A DNA stretch of 64,000 nt from an uncultured Sphingorhabdus sp. (GTDB lineage: Bacteria > Pseudomonadota > Alphaproteobacteria > Sphingomonadales > Sphingomonadaceae), in contig CANLOL010000001.1 of assembly GCA_947492905.1 (NCBI GenBank), positions 124,001 through 188,000 of the forward strand, in the 5' to 3' direction. Shown piece after piece: positions 1-7,049 of the stretch. A program made the position numbers and the translations under genes. The first letter of the stretch is position 1. Each line of letters opens with the position of its first letter. A model generated the notes under the pieces. It saw nothing but the letters and a program-made list of their open reading frames with translations, did not search any database and was not told where the DNA came from.

Positions 1-173
1 GCAAAATGAGCTTTGCAGACAAAGACATTAAAGCCAATTTCGATGCGTTAGTTGGCGCTATTATCAAAGCAAAACCATCTGGCGCAAAAGGCAAATATGT
101 TAAGAAAATATCGCTTACATCAACTATGGGCCCTGGCCTTAAAATTGATACGAGCGAAATAGAAGGCGCATAA
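1..173 (+). CDS. rplA: 50S ribosomal protein L1, C-terminal end (partial)
   Basis: Only the last 56 codons are in the window, reading in frame from base 3 to a TAA at 171-173. The peptide has the L1 C-terminal signatures: SFADKDIKANFDAL, AKPSGAKGKYVKK and the STMGPGLKID stretch that ends nearly every bacterial L1. L1 binds 23S rRNA at the L1 stalk and, in known systems, represses its own operon. rplK would be expected just upstream, outside the window. An intrinsic terminator follows 22 bases after the stop, so transcription of rplKA probably ends here and does not run into rplJ. Confidence 0.95.
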   Translation, partial: KMSFADKDIKANFDALVGAIIKAKPSGAKGKYVKKISLTSTMGPGLKIDTSEIEGA

Positions 174-195
174 ACGCCTTATCTCATAGTATTTC

Positions 196-230
196 AAGGG
201 CTGGCAGAGCAATCTGCTGGCCCTTTTTTT
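196..230 (+). terminator. Intrinsic terminator of the rplA operon
   Basis: A 12-bp stem (196-207 with 212-223 and following T's; two G-U wobbles in RNA, CTGG opposite CTGG) is followed by an unbroken run of T's. It lies directly downstream of rplA and points in the same direction. Confidence 0.85.
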
Positions 231-308
231 TATGATGCGGCCAATATACTCTATGCAATATGCTCTATGATATTTGGGCCAATATATTTTGAGCGGCCTA
301 TACCGAAG

Positions 309-340
309 CAAAAATAAAGAGGCCAAACACAGTTTTGGCC
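309..340 (-). terminator. Terminator for the outer-membrane protein gene
   Basis: On the minus strand GGCCAAA (340-334) pairs with TTTGGCC (327-321), followed by a T-rich run (319-309). It lies about 60 bases behind the minus-strand stop at 401 and faces the rplA terminator, so the two transcription units converge here. Confidence 0.6.
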
Positions 341-400
341 CCTTCATCGAAATAGTAATGATGCGCATAAAAAACTTATACGCATTAGAAAAATTGCGCT

Positions 401-1174
401 TTAGAATCTTGCGCGTAGGCCAATCCCTAATGAAAATGTATCGGTATCACCGCTAACATCAGCACTAAAACCATCTGCACCGCCAGCAACAAAGCGGCGC
501 TCAAAATCGCCGCTGGATATGCGGGTGTAACGGCCTTCTGCAAAAATATCGAATTTTTCACTCACTCTAGCTTTTAAGCCAATACGGCTGTTGGTCGTAA
601 ATTGGGTGGATGAGCCAAATACGCCAAATGTAGGAGCGGTAGCAATGCCATTATTGGGGAAATAAACGATATTAGTATCAACCACACCGATACCTAAGCC
701 ACCGCCAAAATATGGGATGATTTTTTGATTGTCGGATAATATGATGTCGCTGTTATAATTTGCTTGAACCGTCACAACATTAATGTCGCCACCAAAGCTC
801 TGATCGCCGCCATTGAATGCGCCGCTGCTCACATCTGCTTCTGCATAACCTACTTCTAATTCCACGCTGGGCTTTAGAAAGCTTATGAAACCGCGCGAAA
901 ACTCATAACCAATGGCGCCGCGAATATTATAACCTGTGTCAAAGTCAACATTCACAGCTGCTGGAGCACCAGCAGCACCGGGAACGCCAGCTTCTGGATT
1001 TTGTATGCCAACAAACTCACTATCGGTGAAAAATTCAGCACCACCTGAAAGCGACACATAGACACCGCTCTCGCCTTCACTCTCCTGTGCCATAGCCGGA
1101 TTGCTCATCATCATAGCAATGACAGTAGCTGGAATAAGTGCAGTTAATGTGCGCTTTTTTGAGAAATATGACAT
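401..1174 (-). CDS. Outer-membrane beta-barrel protein (porin/Opa-like)
   Basis: The 257-residue product starts with a typical Sec signal peptide (about residues 1-29, cleaved after NPAMA). It ends in an aromatic residue (GLRARF), the C-terminal Phe signature of proteins inserted by the BAM complex. The mature part alternates polar and hydrophobic residues and is rich in glycine and aromatics, with segments such as PYFGGGLGIGVVD and GYEFSRGF, as in small 8-stranded barrels of the OmpA-N/opacity type. Function cannot be read from sequence. A structural or adhesion role is possible. It is transcribed against the ribosomal genes and interrupts the usual rplA-rplJ linkage. Confidence 0.8.
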   Translation of the reverse strand: MSYFSKKRTLTALIPATVIAMMMSNPAMAQESEGESGVYVSLSGGAEFFTDSEFVGIQNPEAGVPGAAGAPAAVNVDFDTGYNIRGAIGYEFSRGFISFLKPSVELEVGYAEADVSSGAFNGGDQSFGGDINVVTVQANYNSDIILSDNQKIIPYFGGGLGIGVVDTNIVYFPNNGIATAPTFGVFGSSTQFTTNSRIGLKARVSEKFDIFAEGRYTRISSGDFERRFVAGGADGFSADVSGDTDTFSLGIGLRARF

Positions 1175-1583
1175 AATCTTCCTTAACTTTTTTATTGGGG
1201 GATGCTTATGTTTCGCTTGATTGGCCGATAGGTTACATTTTCATGGTCTTTTTCAGACGTAGAGATTGAACAGACTATTGTTGACAAATATCGCATCTTC
1301 TTTAGAGGGATATTTGAAAATTGCAGAATCGTTTACACGATATTGTAATTTCCGTCCGAGACAGTTGGTGAGAGTAATTTGGCTCTCTTAATTTCCAGCC
1401 TAGGCGGGGTAGAAATTTAGGTGACAATGTCGCCCAATTGATTTTCGGATCAAGCTTCCCCACGGACAATTCGCCGCAATGGCATTGAGAAGGGCTAGGA
1501 AGCAATTTTCAATATCATTGTATTTTATCAAGCGTTTTGATGCGCGTGACATTTGTCATACGTATCATGACAAGGAGAAAAGC
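1175..1583. other. 409-bp intergenic region between omp and rplJ
   Basis: No coding sequence was supported here. The stretch should hold the divergent promoters for the barrel-protein gene (minus) and rplJL (plus). A perfect TTGACA lies at 1281-1286, but the hexamer 17 bases later is a poor -10 match. Bases from about 1370 on look structured and are described separately as a candidate L10 leader. Confidence 0.6.
1370..1510 (+). promoter_or_regulatory. Candidate L10 (rplJ) autoregulatory leader
   Basis: The leader contains several nested pairings: GAGAG/CTCTC near 1370-1392, AATTTC/GAAATT around a GCCTAGGC core, and GCTTCC (1454-1459) with GGAAGC (1498-1503) closing a 38-base loop. In many bacteria L10(L12)4 binds a structured rplJ leader and represses translation. 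The position upstream of rplJ fits. The assignment is by position and structure only, because no consensus could be aligned. Confidence 0.45.
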
Positions 1584-2093
1584 ATGAACCGTAATGAAAA
1601 AACGGAAGCAGTATCCTCGCTGAACGCAGTATTTAACGAAGCGGCTGTTGTCGTGGTTACCCGCAATTTGGGTCTAACCGTGACAGATTCAACCACGCTT
1701 CGTAACAATATGCGCGATGCTGATGCTAGCTTTAAAGTTGCAAAAAACCGCCTTGCCAAAATCGCACTCAAAGGCACGCAATATGAAGCTATCGGAGAAC
1801 ATCTGACAGGTCCTACTGCGCTCGCTACATCAACAGATCCGGTCGCAGCAGCTAAAATTGTGGTCGAATTTGCAAAAACCAATGACAAATTAGAAATTGT
1901 CGGCGGTGCGATGGGCGATACAGTCTTAGATGTGGCTGGCGTCAAGGCACTAGCAGCAATGCCTTCACTCGACGAATTGCGCGGAACCATTGTTGGATTG
2001 CTCAATGCACCAGCAACGAAAATCGCACAAGTCGCCACAGCTCCTGCCAACAAATTGGCACGGGTTATCGGGGCATATGCCGCAAGCGAATAA
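1584..2093 (+). CDS. rplJ: 50S ribosomal protein L10
   Basis: The 169-residue protein has the usual L10 length and motifs: the N-terminal [16 protein letters not shown] helix, the [12 protein letters not shown] rRNA-binding segment, and a C-terminal helix ([11 protein letters not shown]) that binds L7/L12 dimers. The open frame extends upstream to 1479, but the ATG at 1584 is preceded by AAGGAG (1572-1577) at good spacing and matches the family N-terminus, so it was chosen. L10 anchors the L12 stalk on the ribosome. It is followed after 66 bases by rplL, with which it should be co-transcribed. Confidence 0.97.
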   Translation: MNRNEKTEAVSSLNAVFNEAAVVVVTRNLGLTVTDSTTLRNNMRDADASFKVAKNRLAKIALKGTQYEAIGEHLTGPTALATSTDPVAAAKIVVEFAKTNDKLEIVGGAMGDTVLDVAGVKALAAMPSLDELRGTIVGLLNAPATKIAQVATAPANKLARVIGAYAASE

Positions 2094-2159
2094 ATTTATT
2101 TATCACACAACACATTAATGGGTCACACTGGCCCAAACTAAATTTTGGAGTTATATAAC

Positions 2160-2534
2160 ATGGCAGATATTGCTAAAATTGTAGAAGAACTATCTAAATT
2201 AACCGTATTGGAAGCCGCTGAATTGGCTACCGCTCTTGAAGAGCATTGGGGCGTTAGCGCTGCTGCTGCTGTAGCTGTTGCTGCACCTGCTGCTGGCGGT
2301 GGTGGTGAAGCTGCTGCTGAGAAAGACGAATTTGACGTAATCCTTACCGGCGACGGCGGCAAGAAAATCCAAGTGATTAAAGAAGTTCGCGGTATCACCG
2401 CTCTTGGTCTTACCGAAGCTAAAGCCCTTGTTGAAGGCGCTCCTAAAGCGATTAAAGAAGGCGTTAGCAAAGCTGAAGCTGAAGAAATCAAAGGCAAAAT
2501 CGAAGCAGCTGGCGGTACCGTCGAGCTTAAGTAA
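2160..2534 (+). CDS. rplL: 50S ribosomal protein L7/L12
   Basis: The 124-residue protein shows the N-terminal dimerisation part ([20 protein letters not shown]), an Ala-rich hinge at about residues 38-55, and the C-terminal factor-binding domain ([20 protein letters not shown], then [19 protein letters not shown]). It forms the flexible stalk that recruits GTPase translation factors. A longer reading from 2145 is possible, but TTGGAG at 2145-2150 is the ribosome binding site for the ATG at 2160. A strong terminator follows, so rpoBC are not in this transcript unless there is read-through. Confidence 0.97.
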   Translation: MADIAKIVEELSKLTVLEAAELATALEEHWGVSAAAAVAVAAPAAGGGGEAAAEKDEFDVILTGDGGKKIQVIKEVRGITALGLTEAKALVEGAPKAIKEGVSKAEAEEIKGKIEAAGGTVELK

Positions 2535-2552
2535 GCCTTATAAATTTACAGA

Positions 2553-2585
2553 AAGGGCGGTTCCTGTTGGAGCCGCCTTTTTTTT
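2553..2585 (+). terminator. Intrinsic terminator after rplL
   Basis: A 12-bp stem (2553-2564 with 2569-2580, loop TGTT, two G-U pairs in RNA) runs directly into a T tract. It separates rplJL from rpoBC, which begin 4.5 kb later. Confidence 0.9.
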
Positions 2586-2663
2586 GCGCAAATATATCAA
2601 TAATGAGCGCACGAGAAAACAGCCTAAAGAGGCTATATTTTATGAATTTTCAGAAAATATGGC

Positions 2664-2792
2664 TTACGCCAAATAGGGTACGGAATAATCCGGAGTATCC
2701 GATGTATCATTTTCACTATCGCTGAAGCTTGAGCATGCAGAAGCAAGCAGCACAGCCGATGATAACAATAGATATTTAGAGAATTTCTTCAT
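2664..2792 (-). CDS. Small lipoprotein, 42 residues
   Basis: A short minus-strand gene starts at an ATG (2792) preceded by AAGGG. The peptide begins MKKFSKYLLLSSAVLLASAC, a complete lipoprotein signal with lipobox LASAC and Cys20. Only a 22-residue acidic, Ser/Asp-rich tail follows (SSFSDSENDTSDTPDYSV and a short end). It should be exported and lipidated. Its size recalls entericidin-like or other mini-lipoproteins, but no family is recognised. It is the last gene of a minus-strand series (carotenoid oxygenase, membrane protein, PagL-like) and lies 66 bases behind the PagL-like stop. Confidence 0.65.
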   Translation of the reverse strand: MKKFSKYLLLSSAVLLASACSSFSDSENDTSDTPDYSVPYLA

Positions 2793-2858
2793 AGTCACCC
2801 TTCTAGATAATATATGTTACATTATTGTGAAAAAGTCAATCTATTGTATATTTTAGCT

Positions 2859-3416
2859 TTAAATCTTAAATGCGATTCGTGCGCCCATAATATCAATCCC
2901 TGGGTTTTGACGACTGAATAAAGTCGCATGGCTGATATGTTGCCATGTCAATTCAGCGGATATTTTATCAGAAATTTCATAGCCCAATATTAATTCAGGC
3001 TCGAACAATATAGCTGACCCTAAATCGGTGCGCCGCCCATCGCTTAATCGGAAACGCTGTGCGGTGCGGCCTTGCAGCGCAATCCCAATGCCCGGCCGAA
3101 AATATAATTTTTTGGCAATATCGATATGCCAGCTTAATCCGCCAGCAACAAATGAAGTATCATCGCTATCATTGATAGCAACAAAAATATAAAGCGAAGG
3201 CGAACCTATTTTTTCTAGGCCTTTTTCAGGATTTCCGCGAATACCCAAAATGATATTGGTGCCTTGCTCATCTATATCAAAGGAAAAAGGCGTATTCACA
3301 CCATTAATAGCGGCACCTGCATATATTTCCTCGGCATGCGCTTGATGTCCTTGCAATAGGAAAATAGCGACTAACCATAGTATTAGCTTACGAAAGACAA
3401 AGGGTGACAGCGCCAT
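2859..3416 (-). CDS. Acyloxyacyl hydrolase, PagL-like lipid A 3-O-deacylase family
   Basis: The 185-residue protein has a signal peptide (about residues 1-28, ending HQAHA). The mature part looks like an 8-stranded barrel. Near the C-terminus it has QHISHATLF followed by NPGID, matching the PagL active-site region where His and Ser of HxS and an acidic residue act together. Here Asp appears to take the place of the PagL Glu. PagL removes the 3-O acyl chain of lipid A in the outer membrane. The start overlaps the stop of the preceding gene by one base (TAATG), so translation is probably coupled. Activity is inferred, and the substrate could differ in organisms with glycosphingolipids in place of LPS. 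Confidence 0.7.
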   Translation of the reverse strand: MALSPFVFRKLILWLVAIFLLQGHQAHAEEIYAGAAINGVNTPFSFDIDEQGTNIILGIRGNPEKGLEKIGSPSLYIFVAINDSDDTSFVAGGLSWHIDIAKKLYFRPGIGIALQGRTAQRFRLSDGRRTDLGSAILFEPELILGYEISDKISAELTWQHISHATLFSRQNPGIDIMGARIAFKI

Positions 3417-3931
3417 TATAATAGGTTCAATCCAAGCATATAATCTAAATAAATTATAGTATCGCGGATATCAAATATGAAGGAGAATAGTATCACCAAT
3501 GTTATCCAGCCCGACCAAAGGGCATAGAGCGATTTCTCTTTTGCGAAGGGACGGTTTTTGAGTAGCAAATAAAGCGCTGGTGACCAAAAAATCAAATGCA
3601 CCAAGGCGACCAAACCCGACAAAGGCAGCAGCCCCATCAAATTTTCTAAGATGAATTTGGAAAATAATAAACCAACAATAAGGCCGCCAACGACCCAGCG
3701 CGCCTCTATGCGCTTCCATATAAAGAGCAAGCCTAATGCAAAACTGCTGATCATAATGATCAACCAATATTGCACCCATTGCGGAGAATTGGCTATGCCT
3801 TGCTGATTCCATAATTCCAATGCGCCATTACCCGCTGCGGGTTTTGCATGAATTAATTCTGGCCAGAAAAGAGCAATGGCTAATGCTGCCGATAGAAATT
3901 GCACCGAAAAAATACGCTTAACCTTCGTCAT
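3416..3931 (-). CDS. Hypothetical membrane protein
   Basis: About 171 residues from the ATG at 3931, which has GAGGG upstream; a TTG start at 3952 would add seven residues. A first hydrophobic segment (about 12-30) may be a signal anchor. Three or four further membrane segments follow (for example WLIIMISSFALGLLFIW, VVGGLIVGLLF, LVALVHLIFWSPALYLLL, ITLVILFSFIFDI). No family is recognised. It lies 68 bases behind the carotenoid oxygenase gene and overlaps the PagL-like gene, so it belongs to the same transcription unit. A role in membrane or carotenoid/retinal handling is only a guess from context. Confidence 0.6.
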   Translation of the reverse strand: MTKVKRIFSVQFLSAALAIALFWPELIHAKPAAGNGALELWNQQGIANSPQWVQYWLIIMISSFALGLLFIWKRIEARWVVGGLIVGLLFSKFILENLMGLLPLSGLVALVHLIFWSPALYLLLKNRPFAKEKSLYALWSGWITLVILFSFIFDIRDTIIYLDYMLGLNLL

Positions 3932-3999
3932 ACCATAGGCCCTCACTATCAAGCATCATAGGGTGCGTGCATCATAAGGCAATATTTATTAGGTTAATG

Positions 4000-5457
4000 C
4001 TAAGACGCTGCGGCCCAATTACCATGAAAGCCCGGTGGAATGTGATGTGGTATATGAATGATAGCTTGCGCCTCGCCCATAAAATCATCCGCATTTAATA
4101 TGTGCAATTCGCTGGTTTGTTCCTTCATATCAACCACAAGGCCCATCACCCAGCCGTCATCTTCTCGATCAACTTTATCGCCTCTGGGAATGAAGACAAA
4201 TTCACCCGGATGACGATCTGCTCCGAAATCGCGTGTCAGCACACTGCCGCTAACAACATCATGTTTGAACAAACGCGTATCTTCGACATTCATCTCGATC
4301 ATATCATCGCCAACCACATTAGATGCCAAGGCTATGCTATAAATATAACGATAGTCTTTACAGGTCATTTGCTCATTATAGCGGGGGAATTCTTGGCCTA
4401 TATCGTGTAATATTGTCCGTTCAACTTTGCCGCCGCCATTGCAATCCATTGTCCAGCGTTCAAGGCGCGATTTGGGACTATCGGGCCCGAATTTGCTCGT
4501 CTTAAACATGCTCTCATGCGCAACAACATCGACAATGACTTTTCCATCTTTTTCATAGGCATTGGCGGGATGAAAAACATAACAAGGGTCAACATCATTC
4601 CAAACCGTATCCGCTGCGCTGCCATTTCGCGGGCACAGGCCAACGCGGGCGCGATGATTATCGTTCCAAGCATAAGGAAAACGCGCGCCTGCCAATAATT
4701 CTTTCATCGAAAAAGTAACTGGCAGATCAAACACTAAGATATAATTATCGGTAATAGCACAGTCATGAATGGAGGGGCCATGTTCGACCTTAATCGGGTC
4801 TTGCTTGCGTACTTTGCCATTAACATCCACAATCACATGCCATACTTTATCCATGACAGGAGCATCATAACAAATCGCATGCAGCTCGCCGGTTTTAGGA
4901 TCAAGATGCGGGTGAGCAGAAAAAGACGTGTCCAGCGTTTCATCAAAAGGATTATGCGCAATAGTCTCTAGCGCATTGTCCAATTCTACGGGTAAGCCCC
5001 CTGCTTCCACGATTGCATAAGTGCGTCCAGCATGTTGAATGATATTCGTATTGGCTATATCACTGCGCGAACGGCGACCGGGTTTGCGCTCCTCGCCCAG
5101 TGCATCGCTCACCGCATTAGAGCGCATCCAACGATTATGATACCATAGAGCTTGTCCATCCTTTATCCGAATGGCGTGGCCCATGCCCTCTCCCGCGAAC
5201 CAATGATAATCGGCGGGGTTTTCCTCTTTGACAGGATTAGGGCCAATACGCATATAACGCCCATCTAAGGCAGGAGGAATAGAACCCGTAACCTGCAAAT
5301 TTTCAATCGTATTTTCATCCTTCATGGGTTTATGAATACCCGTTAAATAAGGATGCGGCCGATCGGGGGCTGCTCTGCGGTTACGATTAAATTCGGCTAT
5401 CGCTACAACGCTTTTTAGAACATTCTTCTTTATTGATTTTGCAATCACATTCGCCAT
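4000..5457 (-). CDS. Carotenoid oxygenase (RPE65 / carotenoid cleavage dioxygenase family)
   Basis: The 485-residue protein has the family's full length and its four metal-binding histidines in typical surroundings: His182 (AHPHLDP), His231 (SIHDCAIT), His296 (FHPANAYEKDG) and His478 (FHGNW). An N-terminal RIGPNP motif is also present. These enzymes hold Fe(II) in a seven-bladed propeller and cleave a double bond of carotenoids, apocarotenoids or stilbenes with O2. Members in sphingomonads include lignostilbene dioxygenases, so the substrate is open. No signal peptide is seen. It is the first gene of a minus-strand operon, and a perfect palindrome lies just upstream (5475-5489). Confidence 0.93.
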   Translation of the reverse strand: MANVIAKSIKKNVLKSVVAIAEFNRNRRAAPDRPHPYLTGIHKPMKDENTIENLQVTGSIPPALDGRYMRIGPNPVKEENPADYHWFAGEGMGHAIRIKDGQALWYHNRWMRSNAVSDALGEERKPGRRSRSDIANTNIIQHAGRTYAIVEAGGLPVELDNALETIAHNPFDETLDTSFSAHPHLDPKTGELHAICYDAPVMDKVWHVIVDVNGKVRKQDPIKVEHGPSIHDCAITDNYILVFDLPVTFSMKELLAGARFPYAWNDNHRARVGLCPRNGSAADTVWNDVDPCYVFHPANAYEKDGKVIVDVVAHESMFKTSKFGPDSPKSRLERWTMDCNGGGKVERTILHDIGQEFPRYNEQMTCKDYRYIYSIALASNVVGDDMIEMNVEDTRLFKHDVVSGSVLTRDFGADRHPGEFVFIPRGDKVDREDDGWVMGLVVDMKEQTSELHILNADDFMGEAQAIIHIPHHIPPGFHGNWAAAS

Positions 5458-5474
5458 TATAATGCCCCCTTATA

Positions 5475-5489
5475 GCAGTTAATAACTGC
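5475..5489. promoter_or_regulatory. Palindrome upstream of the carotenoid oxygenase operon
   Basis: GCAGTTA-A-TAACTGC is a perfect 7-bp inverted repeat with one central base, 18 bases before the oxygenase start codon. The length and symmetry suit a dimeric repressor. Because T's follow on the plus strand it could be misread as a terminator, but no plus-strand gene ends here. Confidence 0.4.
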
Positions 5490-5649
5490 GCTTTTTTGAC
5501 ATAGTAGCACAGCATCAATCGCGCACAAAATAATATCAACCTATGAATGTTTAGGTTTCAGGCACATGGCATTCATCGAATTAGGGTTTGAACATTAATA
5601 TAAAATCCGCAAATAAGATTATACCAACCTATTACAAGCGATTCACAGC

Positions 5650-6204
5650 ATGCAAAATAAAAATGACGACCTTAAATCTCTGGTGCGCACCATTTCTGGC
5701 TATCCAAAAGACGGCATAGAATTTCGGGATATATCGACGCTGTTATTGGATGGCGATGCTTTTCAAAAAATAATCGACAGGCTAGCAGCGCGCATTGAAC
5801 CGCAGCAATTTGATCGTGTCGCAGGATTAGAAGCGCGCGGTTTCATTATTGCAGCAGGCCTCAGCTATGCTCTAGGATTGGGGCAAATAATACTGCGCAA
5901 AAAAGGCAAATTGCCCTATAAAGAGGCAAGCGATGTGATAGGCGTGGATTATGATTTGGAATATGGCCAAGACCGTATTGAAATGCACCGCGATGCCGTC
6001 AAAGAGGGCGAGCATATTTTACTTGTCGATGATTTATTAGCCACGGGCGGCACAGCATTGGCCGGCGCGTCATTGCTGCGCCAAGCAGGAGCAATCGTGG
6101 ATACAGCCTTATTTGTGATTGATTTGCCTGATCTAGGCGGCGGACAAAAATTACGCGATGATGGTATTACAGCCCACAGCTTGATTGAATTTGAGGGCGA
6201 TTAA
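5650..6204 (+). CDS. apt: Adenine phosphoribosyltransferase
   Basis: The 184-residue protein is a type I phosphoribosyltransferase. It has the PRPP-binding loop VDDLLATGGTA (residues 126-136) and the APRT-typical N-terminal part GYPKDGIEFRDISTLLLD, plus the GLEARGFI motif (59-66). It salvages adenine to AMP using PRPP in the cytosol. It is transcribed away from the carotenoid oxygenase operon and convergently with the CBS protein. The ribosome binding site is weak. Confidence 0.95.
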   Translation: MQNKNDDLKSLVRTISGYPKDGIEFRDISTLLLDGDAFQKIIDRLAARIEPQQFDRVAGLEARGFIIAAGLSYALGLGQIILRKKGKLPYKEASDVIGVDYDLEYGQDRIEMHRDAVKEGEHILLVDDLLATGGTALAGASLLRQAGAIVDTALFVIDLPDLGGGQKLRDDGITAHSLIEFEGD

Positions 6205-6239
6205 ACCCTCTCCATATTCGCCTAATATTGATGATTATA

Positions 6240-6680
6240 TCATGCGGGAATTAGTCTGCCTCGGGCCATGTCACGCAATACTTGGCTCTCTAATTTCGCA
6301 TCTGACAGACCAGATTTAATAATATCACCAATGCTAACAACACCGACTATTTTATTACCCGCAATGACCAAAGCATGGCGATAACGGCCATATGTCATTC
6401 GGCGTTCAACGGCGCTAATGCTATCATGCTCATTCACAATCAAACTGTCTTTTAGGGTTACTTCACTTATGGCGCGATCCAAAGCGTGCGCGCCCAACAT
6501 ATTGATAGCCAATATTATGTCGCGTTCAGAAATAATATAATCGCTCTGATTATCGGCCACTACTACAACAGAGCCAATTTCTTCGCGTTCCATGATCATC
6601 ATTGCTGATCTAAGTGGGTCGGTATCATTAATCATATGGATGGCGCTATCTTTGCGATCTAAAATATCCGATATAATCAT
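6240..6680 (-). CDS. CBS-domain pair protein
   Basis: 146 residues from the ATG at 6680, which has AAGGAG eight bases upstream; the ATG at 6686 is too close to it. The protein is two CBS repeats and little else. The first (about residues 5-58) contains DTDPLRSAMMIMEREEIGSV and ISERDIILAI. The second (about 75-130) contains HDSISAVERRMTYGRYRHAL and GVVSIGDII. Free-standing CBS pairs bind adenine nucleotides and act as energy or redox sensors on partner proteins. No partner is visible. It is divergent from rpoB across 369 bases. Confidence 0.85.
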   Translation of the reverse strand: MIISDILDRKDSAIHMINDTDPLRSAMMIMEREEIGSVVVVADNQSDYIISERDIILAINMLGAHALDRAISEVTLKDSLIVNEHDSISAVERRMTYGRYRHALVIAGNKIVGVVSIGDIIKSGLSDAKLESQVLRDMARGRLIPA

Positions 6681-7049
6681 TTTCATTCTCCTTGCTCGCT
6701 CAAACAGGAGCGGCGTTACTTGTGAACCCCTTTCATATTTTTATTCGTGAAAATTTCAGATTTTGTTACAATGTCCTATGACCACATATATTGTGATAGG
6801 TGCATCAATCACCCCTTGACGCAAACCCTACAACTGCCTAATGAGGCCACATACACCGCCAGTTTTCGAGACAATTTTGCAATCGCGCAGCAAAATCAAG
6901 AATGAAAATGACGGTTTTTCATACGCGAAAAAGCTGCAAGCTGTTGATGCACTATCTGTATCTTCATGCCATGCGGCTTTTTGTCGTTTTGGAAATGCGC
7001 ATTCGAAAAAGATTGACGTAACAAATATTTAGCGAGGCTCAAGCACATC
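6681..7049. other. 369-bp intergenic region upstream of rpoB
   Basis: No protein-coding gene is supported. The stretch must carry the CBS-protein promoter (minus) and the rpoBC promoter (plus), since rplL ends in a terminator 4.5 kb upstream. TTGACG at 6816-6821 is the best -35-like hexamer, but its partner 17 bases on (TAATGA) is poor. A GAGG ribosome binding site precedes rpoB. Confidence 0.5.

Noticed and set aside
274-456. Short plus-strand frame overlapping the barrel-protein end
   Set aside because: It covers the minus-strand terminator and the end of a real gene, has no ribosome binding site and no recognisable protein pattern.
5475-5502. Plus-strand terminator (palindrome followed by T's)
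   Set aside because: No plus-strand gene ends upstream. The carotenoid oxygenase gene starts here on the minus strand, so an operator is more likely.
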